Shown here: piece after piece, positions 51,465 to 59,429 of the stretch
How the letters are laid out: every line of letters begins with the position of its first letter
Numbering within the stretch: the first letter of the stretch is position 1
From: Gemmatimonadaceae bacterium
GTDB taxonomy: Bacteria > Gemmatimonadota > Gemmatimonadetes > Gemmatimonadales > Gemmatimonadaceae
NCBI GenBank assembly: GCA_035533755.1
Contig: DATLTC010000060.1
Coordinates: forward strand, 62,001-126,000
DNA length: 64,000 nt
Direction: 5' to 3'
Position numbers and translations under genes: made by a program
The notes under the pieces: generated by a model
Database searches by the model: none
The model's input: only the letters and a program-made list of their open reading frames with translations
Told to the model about the DNA's origin: nothing

Positions 51465-51830
51465 ATGCGATTGACCGCGAAGATCGTGCAGATGCTGATC
51501 CGACTCTGCTTTGTCGTTCTCCTCGTCCTCGGCGTGCTTTTCTGGTCCGGACGCGCGCTGGACCTGGTGAATGTGCACATGCTGATCGGGACGATCCTGG
51601 TCCTCGGCTTGTGGGTCTTGGCCATCCTCGGCATCCGCGCGCGCGCGGGCTGGGGACTCATCGCCATGGCGGTGATCGGCGGCCTCGTCGTCATGGGCCT
51701 CGGCATGGCCCAGACCCAGCTCGTCCCGGGCGACCTCCACTGGACGGTCCGCGTGGTCCACCTGCTCGTGGGCGTGGCCGCGATCGGGCTCGCCGAGCAG
51801 CTCGCCGCGCGCATCAGCCGGGCCACCTGA
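51465..51830 (+). CDS. Four-helix membrane protein
   Basis: A 121-residue membrane protein with four predicted helices (LIRLCFVVLLVLGVLFW, VHMLIGTILVLGLWVLAIL, WGLIAMAVIGGLVVMGLGM, VVHLLVGVAAIGLAEQ). Conserved-looking histidines lie in VNVHMLIG, DLHWTVRVVH, so heme binding is conceivable but unproven. GGAGG stands eight bases before the ATG. It appears to be a single-gene unit with a TATAAT upstream and a hairpin directly after the stop. Confidence 0.7.
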   Translation: MRLTAKIVQMLIRLCFVVLLVLGVLFWSGRALDLVNVHMLIGTILVLGLWVLAILGIRARAGWGLIAMAVIGGLVVMGLGMAQTQLVPGDLHWTVRVVHLLVGVAAIGLAEQLAARISRAT

Positions 51831-51848
51831 CCGACGCCGCGGCGTCGG
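51831..51848 (+). terminator. Palindrome after the membrane protein gene
   Basis: A perfect 18-base palindrome starts immediately after the TGA stop and is followed by TTAAG. It can fold as a tight hairpin and may end transcription or protect the 3' end. Confidence 0.5.
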
Positions 51849-51877
51849 TTAAGCAAATCCTCATCTTGAGTTAATCC

Positions 51878-51904
51878 GGCCGCCCTTTCGCGGCCCGGGC
51901 TTTT
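51878..51904 (+). terminator. Candidate intrinsic terminator
   Basis: A six-base stem (51878-51883 with 51890-51895) is followed by CGGGC and then TTTT at 51901-51904, just before the next gene. The stem is short and G+C-rich. Confidence 0.4.
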
Positions 51905-51920
51905 GCATACCGTAGAGTCC

Positions 51921-52589
51921 ATGTCCCTCCCGACATGGATCCGCTCCTGCGTCCGCGCCGCCGTGCCCGGCCTCGCCCTCGCCGCCGGCGCGTGCGTCCG
52001 TGCGCCCGGGGCGGCCCCGTTGCCCGAGCGGTCGCGTGACGCACTGGCCGTCTACCGGACGATCGCCGAATCGGTCTATGTGCGCACGGCCGGCCGCTCA
52101 GTGGCGATCGTCACCGCGGGCCTGGACACCGCGTGCGGCGGCGCCGCGTGCCGTCCCCTGCTCGCGCGCTGGGGCCTGGATCCGCTCTGGTGGGCCCGGG
52201 GCGATTCGTCGTCCGCCCGCGAGGCGCGGTCCGACCTCCTCTCGCGTTCCGCCTCGCCACTCGTGCTCGCCCAGGTGCCCGAGGGACAGCGGCTGCTGCA
52301 GTCCATGGCGCCCGACTCGGCGGCCGCCGTCCTGGCCGCGCCCGATACGGCCCACTGGCAGGCATTCAAGGAGGCCCACGGCGGGGCCGCCGGGTTCCTC
52401 CGGTTCTCGTCCGTGGGATTCGACCGGTCGCGTGATGCGGCGATCGTGCTCGTGGAGTGGGAGTGCGGCCCCGCGTGCGGCCACGTCGTCGCCGTGGCGC
52501 TCGGCGCCAACGGCGCCGGGGCCTGGCGCATCGACGACATGCTGCTGGTGTCGTCGCGCGCGCCCAGGCCCGGGATCGGTAACCCCTGA
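51921..52589 (+). CDS. Putative lipoprotein of unknown function
   Basis: A 222-residue exported protein with a signal peptide and lipobox-like LALAAGAC (Cys25). The mature part contains cysteine pairs (DTACGGAACRPLL and EWECGPACGHVVAV) that could form disulfides. The C-terminal strands (FLRFSSVGFDRSRDAAIVLV) describe a compact domain, but I do not recognise the family. It precedes the DDAH-like gene by 11 bases and may be co-transcribed with it. Confidence 0.65.
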   Translation: MSLPTWIRSCVRAAVPGLALAAGACVRAPGAAPLPERSRDALAVYRTIAESVYVRTAGRSVAIVTAGLDTACGGAACRPLLARWGLDPLWWARGDSSSAREARSDLLSRSASPLVLAQVPEGQRLLQSMAPDSAAAVLAAPDTAHWQAFKEAHGGAAGFLRFSSVGFDRSRDAAIVLVEWECGPACGHVVAVALGANGAGAWRIDDMLLVSSRAPRPGIGNP

Positions 52590-52600
52590 GCCCGCCGCCG

Positions 52601-53392
52601 ATGGCCGATCGGGCGACGGCCGCCGACACCCTCGTCGCGCTCACCCGCGACGTGGCCGACGCGATCGTCGACTGCGAGCTCACGCACCGCGCGCGGGCCG
52701 CCATCGACGTCGCGGTGGCCCGCGCGCAGCACGCCGCGTACGAGGCCCGGCTGCGCGCCGCGGGCTGCCAGGTGGTGCGCGCCGCGCCGGCCCCGCATCT
52801 GCCCGACTCGGTGTTCATCGAAGACACCGCCGTCGTGCTCAACGAGGTGGCGGTCGTCACGCGGCCCGGAGCCGCCTCGCGCCGCGCCGAGATCTCCGCC
52901 GTCGAGGCGGCATTGGCGCCGTTCCGCGTGGTGGAGCGCATCGAGCCGCCCGGCACGCTCGACGGCGGTGACGTGCTGGTGGTGGGGCAGCAGGTGTTCG
53001 TGGGCTGGTCGTCCCGCACCAACGACGACGGCATCGAGCAACTGCGCGCCCTCGTGACGCCGCACGGCTACACGGTGCAGCCGGTGCCGGTGCACGGGTG
53101 TCTGCACCTCAAGTCGGCGGTGACCGCGCTCAGCGACGAGACGCTCCTCATCAACCGCGCCTGGACGCACGTCGAGTCGTTCCGCCGGTTCGACCTGCTC
53201 GACGTGCACCCGTTCGAGCCGTTCGCGGCCAACGCGCTCCGCGTGGGCGGCCAGGTGATCGCCGCCGCCGAGTTCCCGCGCACCATCGAGCGCATGGCGC
53301 GCCGCGGCATCGCGCCGCTCACGGTGCCGGCGAGCGAGTTGGCCAAGGCCGAGGGCGGGGTGACCTGCTGCAGCCTGGTGTTCCGGCAGTAG
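52601..53392 (+). CDS. Dimethylarginine dimethylaminohydrolase-like (DDAH) amidinohydrolase
   Basis: A 263-residue guanidino-modifying enzyme. Family motifs are LPDSVFIEDTAVV, GTLDGGDVLVV, the catalytic His in GCLHLKSAVT and the catalytic Cys in GGVTCCSLVF (Cys256 most likely). DDAH hydrolyses methylated arginines to citrulline and amine, but close relatives act on arginine or other guanidines. The protein is cytoplasmic. RidA follows 39 bases downstream, a plausible partner because amino-acid breakdown makes reactive imines. Confidence 0.85.
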   Translation: MADRATAADTLVALTRDVADAIVDCELTHRARAAIDVAVARAQHAAYEARLRAAGCQVVRAAPAPHLPDSVFIEDTAVVLNEVAVVTRPGAASRRAEISAVEAALAPFRVVERIEPPGTLDGGDVLVVGQQVFVGWSSRTNDDGIEQLRALVTPHGYTVQPVPVHGCLHLKSAVTALSDETLLINRAWTHVESFRRFDLLDVHPFEPFAANALRVGGQVIAAAEFPRTIERMARRGIAPLTVPASELAKAEGGVTCCSLVFRQ

Positions 53393-53431
53393 ACTTCCGG
53401 TGGTCGTCCTCCCGTCCTCCCGGCACACCCC

Positions 53432-53815
53432 ATGCACCCCATCACGACGCCCCACGCCCCCCGCCCCGCGGGCCACTACAGCCAGGCCATCGTGCACGAC
53501 GGCCTGGTCTACGTGGCCGGACAGCTCCCGCTCGATCCCTCCACGGGCGAACTCGTGGGCCCCGCGGACATCGAGGCGCAGACGGAGCGGACGCTGCGCA
53601 ACGTCGACGCCATTCTGCGGGCCGCCGACAGCGGGCTCGACCGCCTGCTGTCGGTGACCATCTTCGTCACCGACCGTGCGCTGTGGGCCCCGGTCAATCA
53701 GGTCTACGCCCGCATGCTGGGCGCCCACCGCCCGGCGCGGGCGATCGTGCCGGTGGGCGAGCTGAAGCCCGGATGCCTGATCGAGATCCAGGCGATCGCC
53801 GCGCAGTCCCCCTGA
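53432..53815 (+). CDS. ridA: RidA-family enamine/imine deaminase
   Basis: A 127-residue YjgF/YER057c/UK114-family protein. Signature blocks are GHYSQAIVHDGLVYVAGQ, the PADIEAQTERTLRNVDAIL helix, and the C-terminal ARAIVPVGELKPGCLIEIQA with the substrate-binding Arg and Glu. RidA hydrolyses reactive 2-aminoacrylate-type enamines, protecting PLP enzymes. It ends in front of a strong hairpin shared with the convergent citrate synthase gene. Confidence 0.9.
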   Translation: MHPITTPHAPRPAGHYSQAIVHDGLVYVAGQLPLDPSTGELVGPADIEAQTERTLRNVDAILRAADSGLDRLLSVTIFVTDRALWAPVNQVYARMLGAHRPARAIVPVGELKPGCLIEIQAIAAQSP

Positions 53816-53846
53816 TCGGCCGCGCACCGCCGCGCCATGGCAGCAA

Positions 53847-53885
53847 AACGGACAGCCAACGATCGCTGACCGTTGGCTGTCCGTT
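53847..53885. terminator. Bidirectional hairpin terminator
   Basis: A perfect 15-bp inverted repeat (53847-53861 with 53871-53885) and a nine-base loop lie between the convergent ridA and citrate synthase genes. AAAA before the left arm gives a short T run on the reverse strand, so it can terminate citrate synthase transcripts as well as ridA. Confidence 0.85.
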
Positions 53886-53911
53886 GCACACCCCGAACTG
53901 CTGACTGCGCG

Positions 53912-55300
53912 TTATTTCAATTTGCTCTTGTATGCCCGCTCGCCCGGTCCGATGTAGATCTGCCTCGGCCGCGCGATCTTCTGTTCCTTGTCGTTGAGCA
54001 TCTCTTCCCACTGCGCCAGCCAGCCGGCCGTGCGCGCCACCGCGAACAGCACGGTGAAGAAATCCGTGGGGAAGGCCATCGACCGGTAGATCAACCCCGT
54101 GTAGAAGTCCACGTTGGGGTAGAGCTTGCGCGACACGAAGTAGTCGTCGGACAGCGCGATGCGCTCCAGCTCCAGCGCGATCTCGAGGTCCTTGTCCACG
54201 CCCACCTGCGCGAACACGTCGTACGCCAGCTTCTTCACGATCTTGGCCCGCGGATCGTAGCTCTTGTACACGCGGTGGCCGAACCCCATGAGCCGGCCGC
54301 TGCCGCCCTTCACGGCTTCGATGAAGGCCGGCACGTTCTTCTTGTGGCCGATCTCCTTGATCATCAGCAGCACCTGCTCGTTGGCGCCGCCGTGCAGCGG
54401 GCCGAACAGCGCCGCGATGCCGGCCGCCACGGCCGAGAACGGATCGACGTGCGACGAACCCACCGCCCGCACCGCGTTGGTGGAGCAGTTCTGCTCGTGG
54501 TCGGCATGGAGGATGAACAGCACCTCGAGCGCCTTCACGAACACCGGATTGGCCTCGTATTTGGGCTCCGACATCCGCGCCACCATCGACAGGAAGTTCT
54601 CGACGTAGCCCAGATTGTTGTCCGGATAGATGAACGGCATGCCCTTGACGTGCCGGTACGCGAACGCGGCCAGCGTCGGCACCTTGGCCAGCAGACGGAT
54701 GATCGAGATGTTCCGCTGCTCCGGATCGGCGATGTTCTTGGCGTCCGGATAGAACGACGACAGCGCCGCCACCGTGCTGCACAGCATCGACATCGGATGC
54801 GCGTCGTAGCGGAACCCCTGCAGGAAGCTCTTGATGTTCTCGTGCACGTACGTGTGGAACGTGATGTCGTGCACCCACTGCTTGTATTCGTCCTTGTTGG
54901 GCAGCTCGCCATGACGCAGCAGCCACGCGACTTCCAGGAACGACGCGCTCTCGGCCAGCTGCTCGATGGGATATCCGCGGTAGCGCAGGATGCCCTTGTC
55001 GCCGTCGATGAACGTGATCGCGCTCTTGCACGACGCCGTGTTCATGAACGCCGGGTCGTACGTCATCAGGCCGAACTCGTCGGGCTTGGTCTTGATCTTG
55101 CGCAGATCCATGGCCCGGATGGTGGTGTCGCCCTCCACCCCCTCCACCAGGATCGGCACCGAGTAGTTCGCGCCCGTGCGCGTGTCCTTGATTTCAAGCG
55201 CCGGGGCAGCTGCCCCCGCGGCGCCGATGGGTTTGTCATTCATCTCGAGCGTCGCGGCAGCTGCCCCTGCGGCGCCAGACTCTCTCTCTGTCTTGGCCAT
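53912..55300 (-). CDS. gltA: Type II citrate synthase with repeated N-terminal extension
   Basis: A 462-residue citrate synthase joining acetyl-CoA and oxaloacetate at the entry of the TCA cycle. Catalytic-site blocks are LHADHEQNCSTNAVR, FGPLHGGANEQVL, GFGHRVYKSYDPRAKIV and DFYTGLIYRSM. The core starts near residue 36 (LEIKDTRTGANYSVPI). Before it lies an Ala/Gly-rich extension made of two copies of a 14-residue unit. The ATG at 55300 has GGAG ten bases upstream; an internal ATG at 55243 would drop the first copy. It appears to be a single gene. Confidence 0.95.
   Translation of the reverse strand: MAKTERESGAAGAAAATLEMNDKPIGAAGAAAPALEIKDTRTGANYSVPILVEGVEGDTTIRAMDLRKIKTKPDEFGLMTYDPAFMNTASCKSAITFIDGDKGILRYRGYPIEQLAESASFLEVAWLLRHGELPNKDEYKQWVHDITFHTYVHENIKSFLQGFRYDAHPMSMLCSTVAALSSFYPDAKNIADPEQRNISIIRLLAKVPTLAAFAYRHVKGMPFIYPDNNLGYVENFLSMVARMSEPKYEANPVFVKALEVLFILHADHEQNCSTNAVRAVGSSHVDPFSAVAAGIAALFGPLHGGANEQVLLMIKEIGHKKNVPAFIEAVKGGSGRLMGFGHRVYKSYDPRAKIVKKLAYDVFAQVGVDKDLEIALELERIALSDDYFVSRKLYPNVDFYTGLIYRSMAFPTDFFTVLFAVARTAGWLAQWEEMLNDKEQKIARPRQIYIGPGERAYKSKLK
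55184..55276 (-). repeat. Tandem repeat in the 5' end of the citrate synthase gene
   Basis: Copy 1 (55235-55276) encodes GAAGAAAATLEMND and copy 2 (55184-55225) encodes GAAGAAAPALEIKD, with a period of 51 bases. Ten of 14 residues agree. Confidence 0.8.
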
Positions 55301-55461
55301 GCTACGTTCTCCGTAGGTGTATTCAGGCTGGCCGAGTGCCTCCGGCCGCGTCCAATCAATCTATGAGAGCGCGCACCGGAACGGCATTGCCGTGACTGTC
55401 AGGAGAGTGTTGCTTCCGCAGCGCTGCAATCCCCGACATTCTTTCCGTAGGAACGCCGACA

Positions 55462-56316
55462 CTGCTCCTCCTGCACCCCCTGCTCGCCCCTTCCCCCGCC
55501 CTCCCCCTTCCGTCGGCCGTCCGGCTGGCCCTCGTCGTCGTCGTCTCCGCCCTGGGCGGCGGCGTCAACGCCATCGCCGGCGGCGGCACGCTGCTCACCT
55601 TCCCGGCCCTCATCGGCCTCGGGATCCCCCCCATCCTCGCCAATGCCACGAGCACCGTCGCCCTCTGGCCCGGGTCGGTGGGCGGCGTCTGGGGGTACCG
55701 GGAAGAACTCGCCGGGGCCCGACGCTGGGCCGCGGGCTTCGCCGTGCCCAGCCTCGTGGGCGGCGGAATCGGGGCCATTCTGCTGCTGCGCACGCCGCCC
55801 GCGCGCTTCGATGCGCTCGTCCCCTGGCTCGTCCTCGGCGCCACCGCCCTGTTCATCGCGCAGGGACCGGTCCTGAAGGCGGTGCGGCGCCGCCGCGGCG
55901 CGGCACTCTCCGCGCCGGAGAGCGACGCGCAGCGCACGGCCCGCGCCCCGACGGCCGGCGTGCTCGTCGCCCAGTTCCTGATCGCCCTGTATGGCGGCTA
56001 CTTCGGCGCCGGAATCGGCATCCTGATGCTCGCCGCGCTCGGCCTCATGGGGCTCGCCAATATCCACCGCATGAACGGGCTCAAGAACTGGGGCGGACTG
56101 TGCATCAACGCGGTGGCCGCCACCATCTTCGCCTTCACCGGGCTCGTGAGTTGGCGCATCGCCCTCGCCATGGCCGCGGGCTCGATCGCCGGCGGATATG
56201 GCACGGCACGCATCGCCCAGCGGGTGCCGCAGGGCTGGGTGCGTGGATCCGTGATCGTCGTCGGCCTGGCCAGCGGCATCTGGCTCTTCATCGCCCAGCG
56301 CCGCGGACTCCTCTGA
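55462..56316 (+). CDS. TauE/SafE-family membrane transporter, start codon unusual
   Basis: An integral membrane protein of the TauE/SafE (sulfite exporter/TSUP) family, about 284 residues from the proposed start. Family features are GGGVNAIAGGGTLLTFPAL at the N-terminus and YGGYFGAGIGILMLAALGL at the second repeat, with about eight helices. The N-terminal block begins upstream of any in-frame ATG, GTG or TTG; the first such codon is GTG 55678, after the conserved region. I propose CTG 55462, nine bases after AGGA, with low confidence. A stop at 55393 bounds the frame. A base error near the start is an alternative. Confidence 0.72.
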   Translation: MLLLHPLLAPSPALPLPSAVRLALVVVVSALGGGVNAIAGGGTLLTFPALIGLGIPPILANATSTVALWPGSVGGVWGYREELAGARRWAAGFAVPSLVGGGIGAILLLRTPPARFDALVPWLVLGATALFIAQGPVLKAVRRRRGAALSAPESDAQRTARAPTAGVLVAQFLIALYGGYFGAGIGILMLAALGLMGLANIHRMNGLKNWGGLCINAVAATIFAFTGLVSWRIALAMAAGSIAGGYGTARIAQRVPQGWVRGSVIVVGLASGIWLFIAQRRGLL

Positions 56317-56799
56317 TCAGACCTTCGCCGGCGCACCCAACCGCCGCACGATCTCGAACTCCGCCGCCGTCACCGGCTGCACACTGAGCCGGCTGCCGCG
56401 CTGCAGCAACGCCATCCGCGCCAGCTCCGGCTGGTCGCGCAGTTCGGTGAGCGTCACCGGGCGCGTGAATCGCTCCGCGGCCCGGAGACCCACCATCATC
56501 CAGGTGGGCGCGTCGCGCCGCGACTTCGGATCGTAATGCGGGTCGTTGGCGTCGAACGCGGTGTGATCGGCGTACGCCTCGCGCACCACCTGCGCCACCC
56601 CCATCACCGCCATCGGCTCGGCGTTGCTGTGGTAGAACAGCACGAGGTCCCCCTGCTTCATGCCGTCGCGCATGAAGTTCCGCGCCTGGTAGTTCCGCAC
56701 GCCGTCCCAGCAGGTCGTCTTGCGCGGGCTGCCCACGAGGTCGTCGAACGAGAACGCGCCGGGCTCGGACTTCACGAGCCAGTAGTGGCGATCGGTCAT
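56317..56799 (-). CDS. EVE-domain protein
   Basis: A 160-residue EVE (PUA-like) domain protein. Typical blocks are YWLVKSEPGAFSFDDLV, TCWDGVRNYQARNFMRD, GDLVLFYHSNAEPMAVMGVA and HYDPKSRRDAPTWMMVG. EVE domains bind modified nucleobases in DNA or RNA; stand-alone bacterial members may act in RNA metabolism. Its stop touches the convergent TauE/SafE stop without a gap, so no terminator separates the two genes. Confidence 0.9.
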   Translation of the reverse strand: MTDRHYWLVKSEPGAFSFDDLVGSPRKTTCWDGVRNYQARNFMRDGMKQGDLVLFYHSNAEPMAVMGVAQVVREAYADHTAFDANDPHYDPKSRRDAPTWMMVGLRAAERFTRPVTLTELRDQPELARMALLQRGSRLSVQPVTAAEFEIVRRLGAPAKV

Positions 56800-56913
56800 G
56801 CGGGAAATCTACCGCGCCCTTGCTCCACCCGCGGCCCGCCGCCCTCCCTCAACACCCCGACGTGCCCGCGGGACAATCCCCACTTACCACCCCGCCAGGC
56901 CCGGCCCACGTTA

Positions 56914-56928
56914 TACGGTGATACCGTA
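56914..56928. promoter_or_regulatory. Inverted repeat before the aldehyde dehydrogenase gene
   Basis: TACGGT-GAT-ACCGTA forms a perfect 6-bp inverted repeat 32 bases before the ATG. It is flanked by an A+T-richer TTATAC and resembles a dimeric repressor operator overlapping a promoter. The regulator is unknown. Confidence 0.45.
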
Positions 56929-56960
56929 CTACTATCCTGCTATCCCGTCCCACCGTCCCA

Positions 56961-58520
56961 ATGTCATCGCCCACCGTCCCCGACCCCCACGCCGTCGAGT
57001 CCCGCGACCCGGCCACCGGCGAGGTCTGGCGCCGCTTCGACAGCACGTCGCCCGACCACGTCGCGGCGGCCATCGTCGCCGCGCGCCGCGCGCAGGCCGC
57101 GTGGCACGCCCGCCCACTCCGCGAGCGCGCGCGCCATCTCGAAGCGTTCCGCCGCGCCCTCTTCGCGCGACGGGACGAGGTGGCCGACACGATCGCCCGC
57201 GAGAATGGCAAACCGCCGGTCGAAGCGCTGGCCGAGGTGATGGTCACGCTGGATTTCGCGCGCTACTACTCCCGGCATCGGGTGCTTCGCGTGCTCGCCG
57301 AACGGCGCCACGTGGCCACCGGCCCCGCGATGTGGCGCAAGCGCGTGGCCGTGACCCGCGAGCCGTATGGGGTGGTGGGCGTGATCTCGCCCTGGAACTA
57401 CCCGTTCATGCTCCCCACGTCGATCGTGCTCCCGGCGCTCGTGGCGGGCAACGCGGTGCTGCTCAAGCCGTCCGAGTTCACCACGCAGACGGGATTGCTG
57501 ATCGCCGAGTTGCTGTACGAGGCCGGCGTGCCGCGCGACCTCGTGCGCGCGCTGCCGGGCGCTCGCGCCACCGGCGCCGCGCTCATCGAACGCGGGTGCG
57601 ACAAGATCTTCTTCACGGGCAGCGAGGCCACCGGCCGCGTGGTGGCCGTGGAGTGCGGCGCCCGCCTCATTCCCTGCGTCCTCGAGCTGGGCGGCAGCGA
57701 CGCCGCGCTCGTGCTCGATGACGCCGACCTCGAGCGCGCCGCCGACGGGATCGCCTGGGGCCGCTTCTCCAACAGCGGCCAGACCTGCGTCGCGCCCAAG
57801 CGCCTGTTCGTGGAAGACGCGGTCTACGACCGGTTCGCGGCGCTGCTCACGGCGCGCGTGGCCGGCATCCACGCCACGGTGGACCGTGCCGCGAGCGAAC
57901 TGGGACCGCTCATCCGCCCCTCGCAGACGGCGCGCCTCGAAGCGCAGTACCAGGACGCGCTCGCCGCCGGCGCCACGGTGGCCGCGCGCGCCGAGCGCGT
58001 GACCGGCGACCTGTTCGCGCCCGTGCTGCTCACCGGCGTCACGCCCGAGATGCGCGTGCTCCGCGAAGAGACCTTCGGTCCGCTGCTGCCCATGGTCCGC
58101 GTGCGCGACGATGCCGAGGCCGTGGCCCGCGCCAACGACTCGGCCTACGGGTTGAGCGCCAGCGTGTGGAGCCGCGATGCGCGCCGGGCGCGCGCCGTGG
58201 CGGCGCGCCTGGACGTGGGCAGCGCCGTGATCAACGACTCGGTGATCGTGGCCGGAATGGCCGACGTGCCGCATGGCGGCGTGAAGGCCAGCGGCACGGG
58301 CCGTTCGCACGGCGTGGAAGGGCTGCTCGAGTGCGTGCACACCAAAGCCCTGGTCATCGAGCGCATTCCGCGCTTGCCGCAGCTGTGGTGGTTCCCCTAC
58401 CGCGCCGGCCTGCGCGACGCGCTCGACGGCGCCGTGATCGCCCTGCACGCGCCCGGACTGGGCGCGCGACTGCGCGGCGCGTGGCGCGCGCGCCGGCTGC
58501 TGCGCCGGCCGCGCCCTTGA
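56961..58520 (+). CDS. NAD(P)-dependent aldehyde dehydrogenase
   Basis: A 519-residue aldehyde dehydrogenase oxidising an aldehyde to the acid. Motifs are GVVGVISPWNYPFMLPTS, the catalytic Glu in LELGGSDAALV, the nucleophilic Cys in FSNSGQTCVAPKRLFVE and EETFGPLLPMVRV. The C-terminus extends about 45 residues beyond the usual end with a basic, Pro/Arg-rich stretch. Relatives include succinate-semialdehyde and coniferyl-aldehyde dehydrogenases; the substrate is open. An inverted repeat upstream may serve as operator. Confidence 0.92.
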   Translation: MSSPTVPDPHAVESRDPATGEVWRRFDSTSPDHVAAAIVAARRAQAAWHARPLRERARHLEAFRRALFARRDEVADTIARENGKPPVEALAEVMVTLDFARYYSRHRVLRVLAERRHVATGPAMWRKRVAVTREPYGVVGVISPWNYPFMLPTSIVLPALVAGNAVLLKPSEFTTQTGLLIAELLYEAGVPRDLVRALPGARATGAALIERGCDKIFFTGSEATGRVVAVECGARLIPCVLELGGSDAALVLDDADLERAADGIAWGRFSNSGQTCVAPKRLFVEDAVYDRFAALLTARVAGIHATVDRAASELGPLIRPSQTARLEAQYQDALAAGATVAARAERVTGDLFAPVLLTGVTPEMRVLREETFGPLLPMVRVRDDAEAVARANDSAYGLSASVWSRDARRARAVAARLDVGSAVINDSVIVAGMADVPHGGVKASGTGRSHGVEGLLECVHTKALVIERIPRLPQLWWFPYRAGLRDALDGAVIALHAPGLGARLRGAWRARRLLRRPRP

Positions 58521-58551
58521 TGCGCCGCCCCCCGTCGTCGACCTTTCGTCC

Positions 58552-59136
58552 ATGACGGAGACACTCGGCGGTTACGCGCTGTTCGTGGCGGTGCTGCGCG
58601 GCATACTCCTCGGCGCGGCGCTGGTGGCCACGGCGGCGGCGGCCGTCGCCTGGGGCGTGCGCACGCGGCGGCTCGGTCCGTTCTCCGCCGCCGGCCGGTT
58701 CTCGAGACGGTGGGTGGACCCCGCGCTGATGCCGGTGGAGCGCGTGCTCCTGCGCGCCGGCGGCCGCGGCGCCACGGCGCCCTGGTGGGGGTTGGTCATC
58801 CTGCTCGTCGCCGGCGCCCTCGTGCTCACCACGGTCGAAGCCATCGCCGGCGTGGTGCTCCAGATCGCGTGGGCCGTGCAGCACCCGGCGGTGCTGCCCG
58901 TCCTCCTGCTCTCGTGGGCGTTCACGGTCGTGCGGGTGGCGCTGATGGTGCGGGTGATCGCGTCGTGGCTGCCCGTTCCCACGTACTCGCGCTGGATCCA
59001 CTGGACGTATCCGCTCACCGAATGGATTCTCCGGCCGCTCCGGTCCTTCGTGCCGCCGCTCGGCGCCATCGACATCACCCCGGTGCTGGCTTACTTCGCG
59101 CTCTGGCTGCTGCAGAGCCTGCTGCACATCCCCTGA
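58552..59136 (+). CDS. YggT-family membrane protein
   Basis: A 194-residue membrane protein. The second half carries the YggT signature VRVIASWLPVPTYSRWIHWT, then PLTEWILRPLRSFVPPLG and TPVLAYFALWLLQSLL. The first half adds a helix pair (YALFVAVLRGILLGAALVA) and a basic loop. YggT proteins are linked to osmotic tolerance and cell-envelope processes but lack a defined biochemical activity. Its stop overlaps the DUF167 start, a gene pair that recurs in bacteria. Confidence 0.85.
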   Translation: MTETLGGYALFVAVLRGILLGAALVATAAAAVAWGVRTRRLGPFSAAGRFSRRWVDPALMPVERVLLRAGGRGATAPWWGLVILLVAGALVLTTVEAIAGVVLQIAWAVQHPAVLPVLLLSWAFTVVRVALMVRVIASWLPVPTYSRWIHWTYPLTEWILRPLRSFVPPLGAIDITPVLAYFALWLLQSLLHIP

Positions 59137-59429
59137 TGGCGCTCGACGTGCGCGCGCGCGCCGGCGGCGTGCGGCTGAGCGTGCACGTGCAACCGCGCGC
59201 CGCGCGCAGCGAGATCGCCGGGGTGCACGGCCAGGCGCTCAAGGTGCGGCTCCACGCGCCGCCCGTGGACGGCGCCGCCAACGAGGCGCTGGTCGCGTTC
59301 CTGGCCGAGACGTTCGCGCTCCCGCGCCGCGCGGTGCGCATCGTGAGCGGTCACACGGGGCGCGCCAAGATCGTGGAGCTGGACGGCATCGAACCCGACG
59401 CCGTCCGCCGCGCGGTGGGCGAGGGTTAG
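59136..59429 (+). CDS. DUF167 (YggU-like) protein
   Basis: A 97-residue DUF167 protein with the family blocks LSVHVQPRAARSEIAGVHG, LKVRLHAPPVDGAANEALV and VRIVSGHTGRAKIVEL. Function is unknown in the family. The ATG overlaps the YggT stop as TGATG, so translation is coupled. The 3' end overlaps the convergent kinase gene by four bases. Confidence 0.9.
   Translation: MALDVRARAGGVRLSVHVQPRAARSEIAGVHGQALKVRLHAPPVDGAANEALVAFLAETFALPRRAVRIVSGHTGRAKIVELDGIEPDAVRRAVGEG

Noticed and set aside
55678-56316. TauE/SafE gene starting at GTG 55678
   Set aside because: This would discard the conserved N-terminal half-repeat that is clearly encoded in frame upstream.
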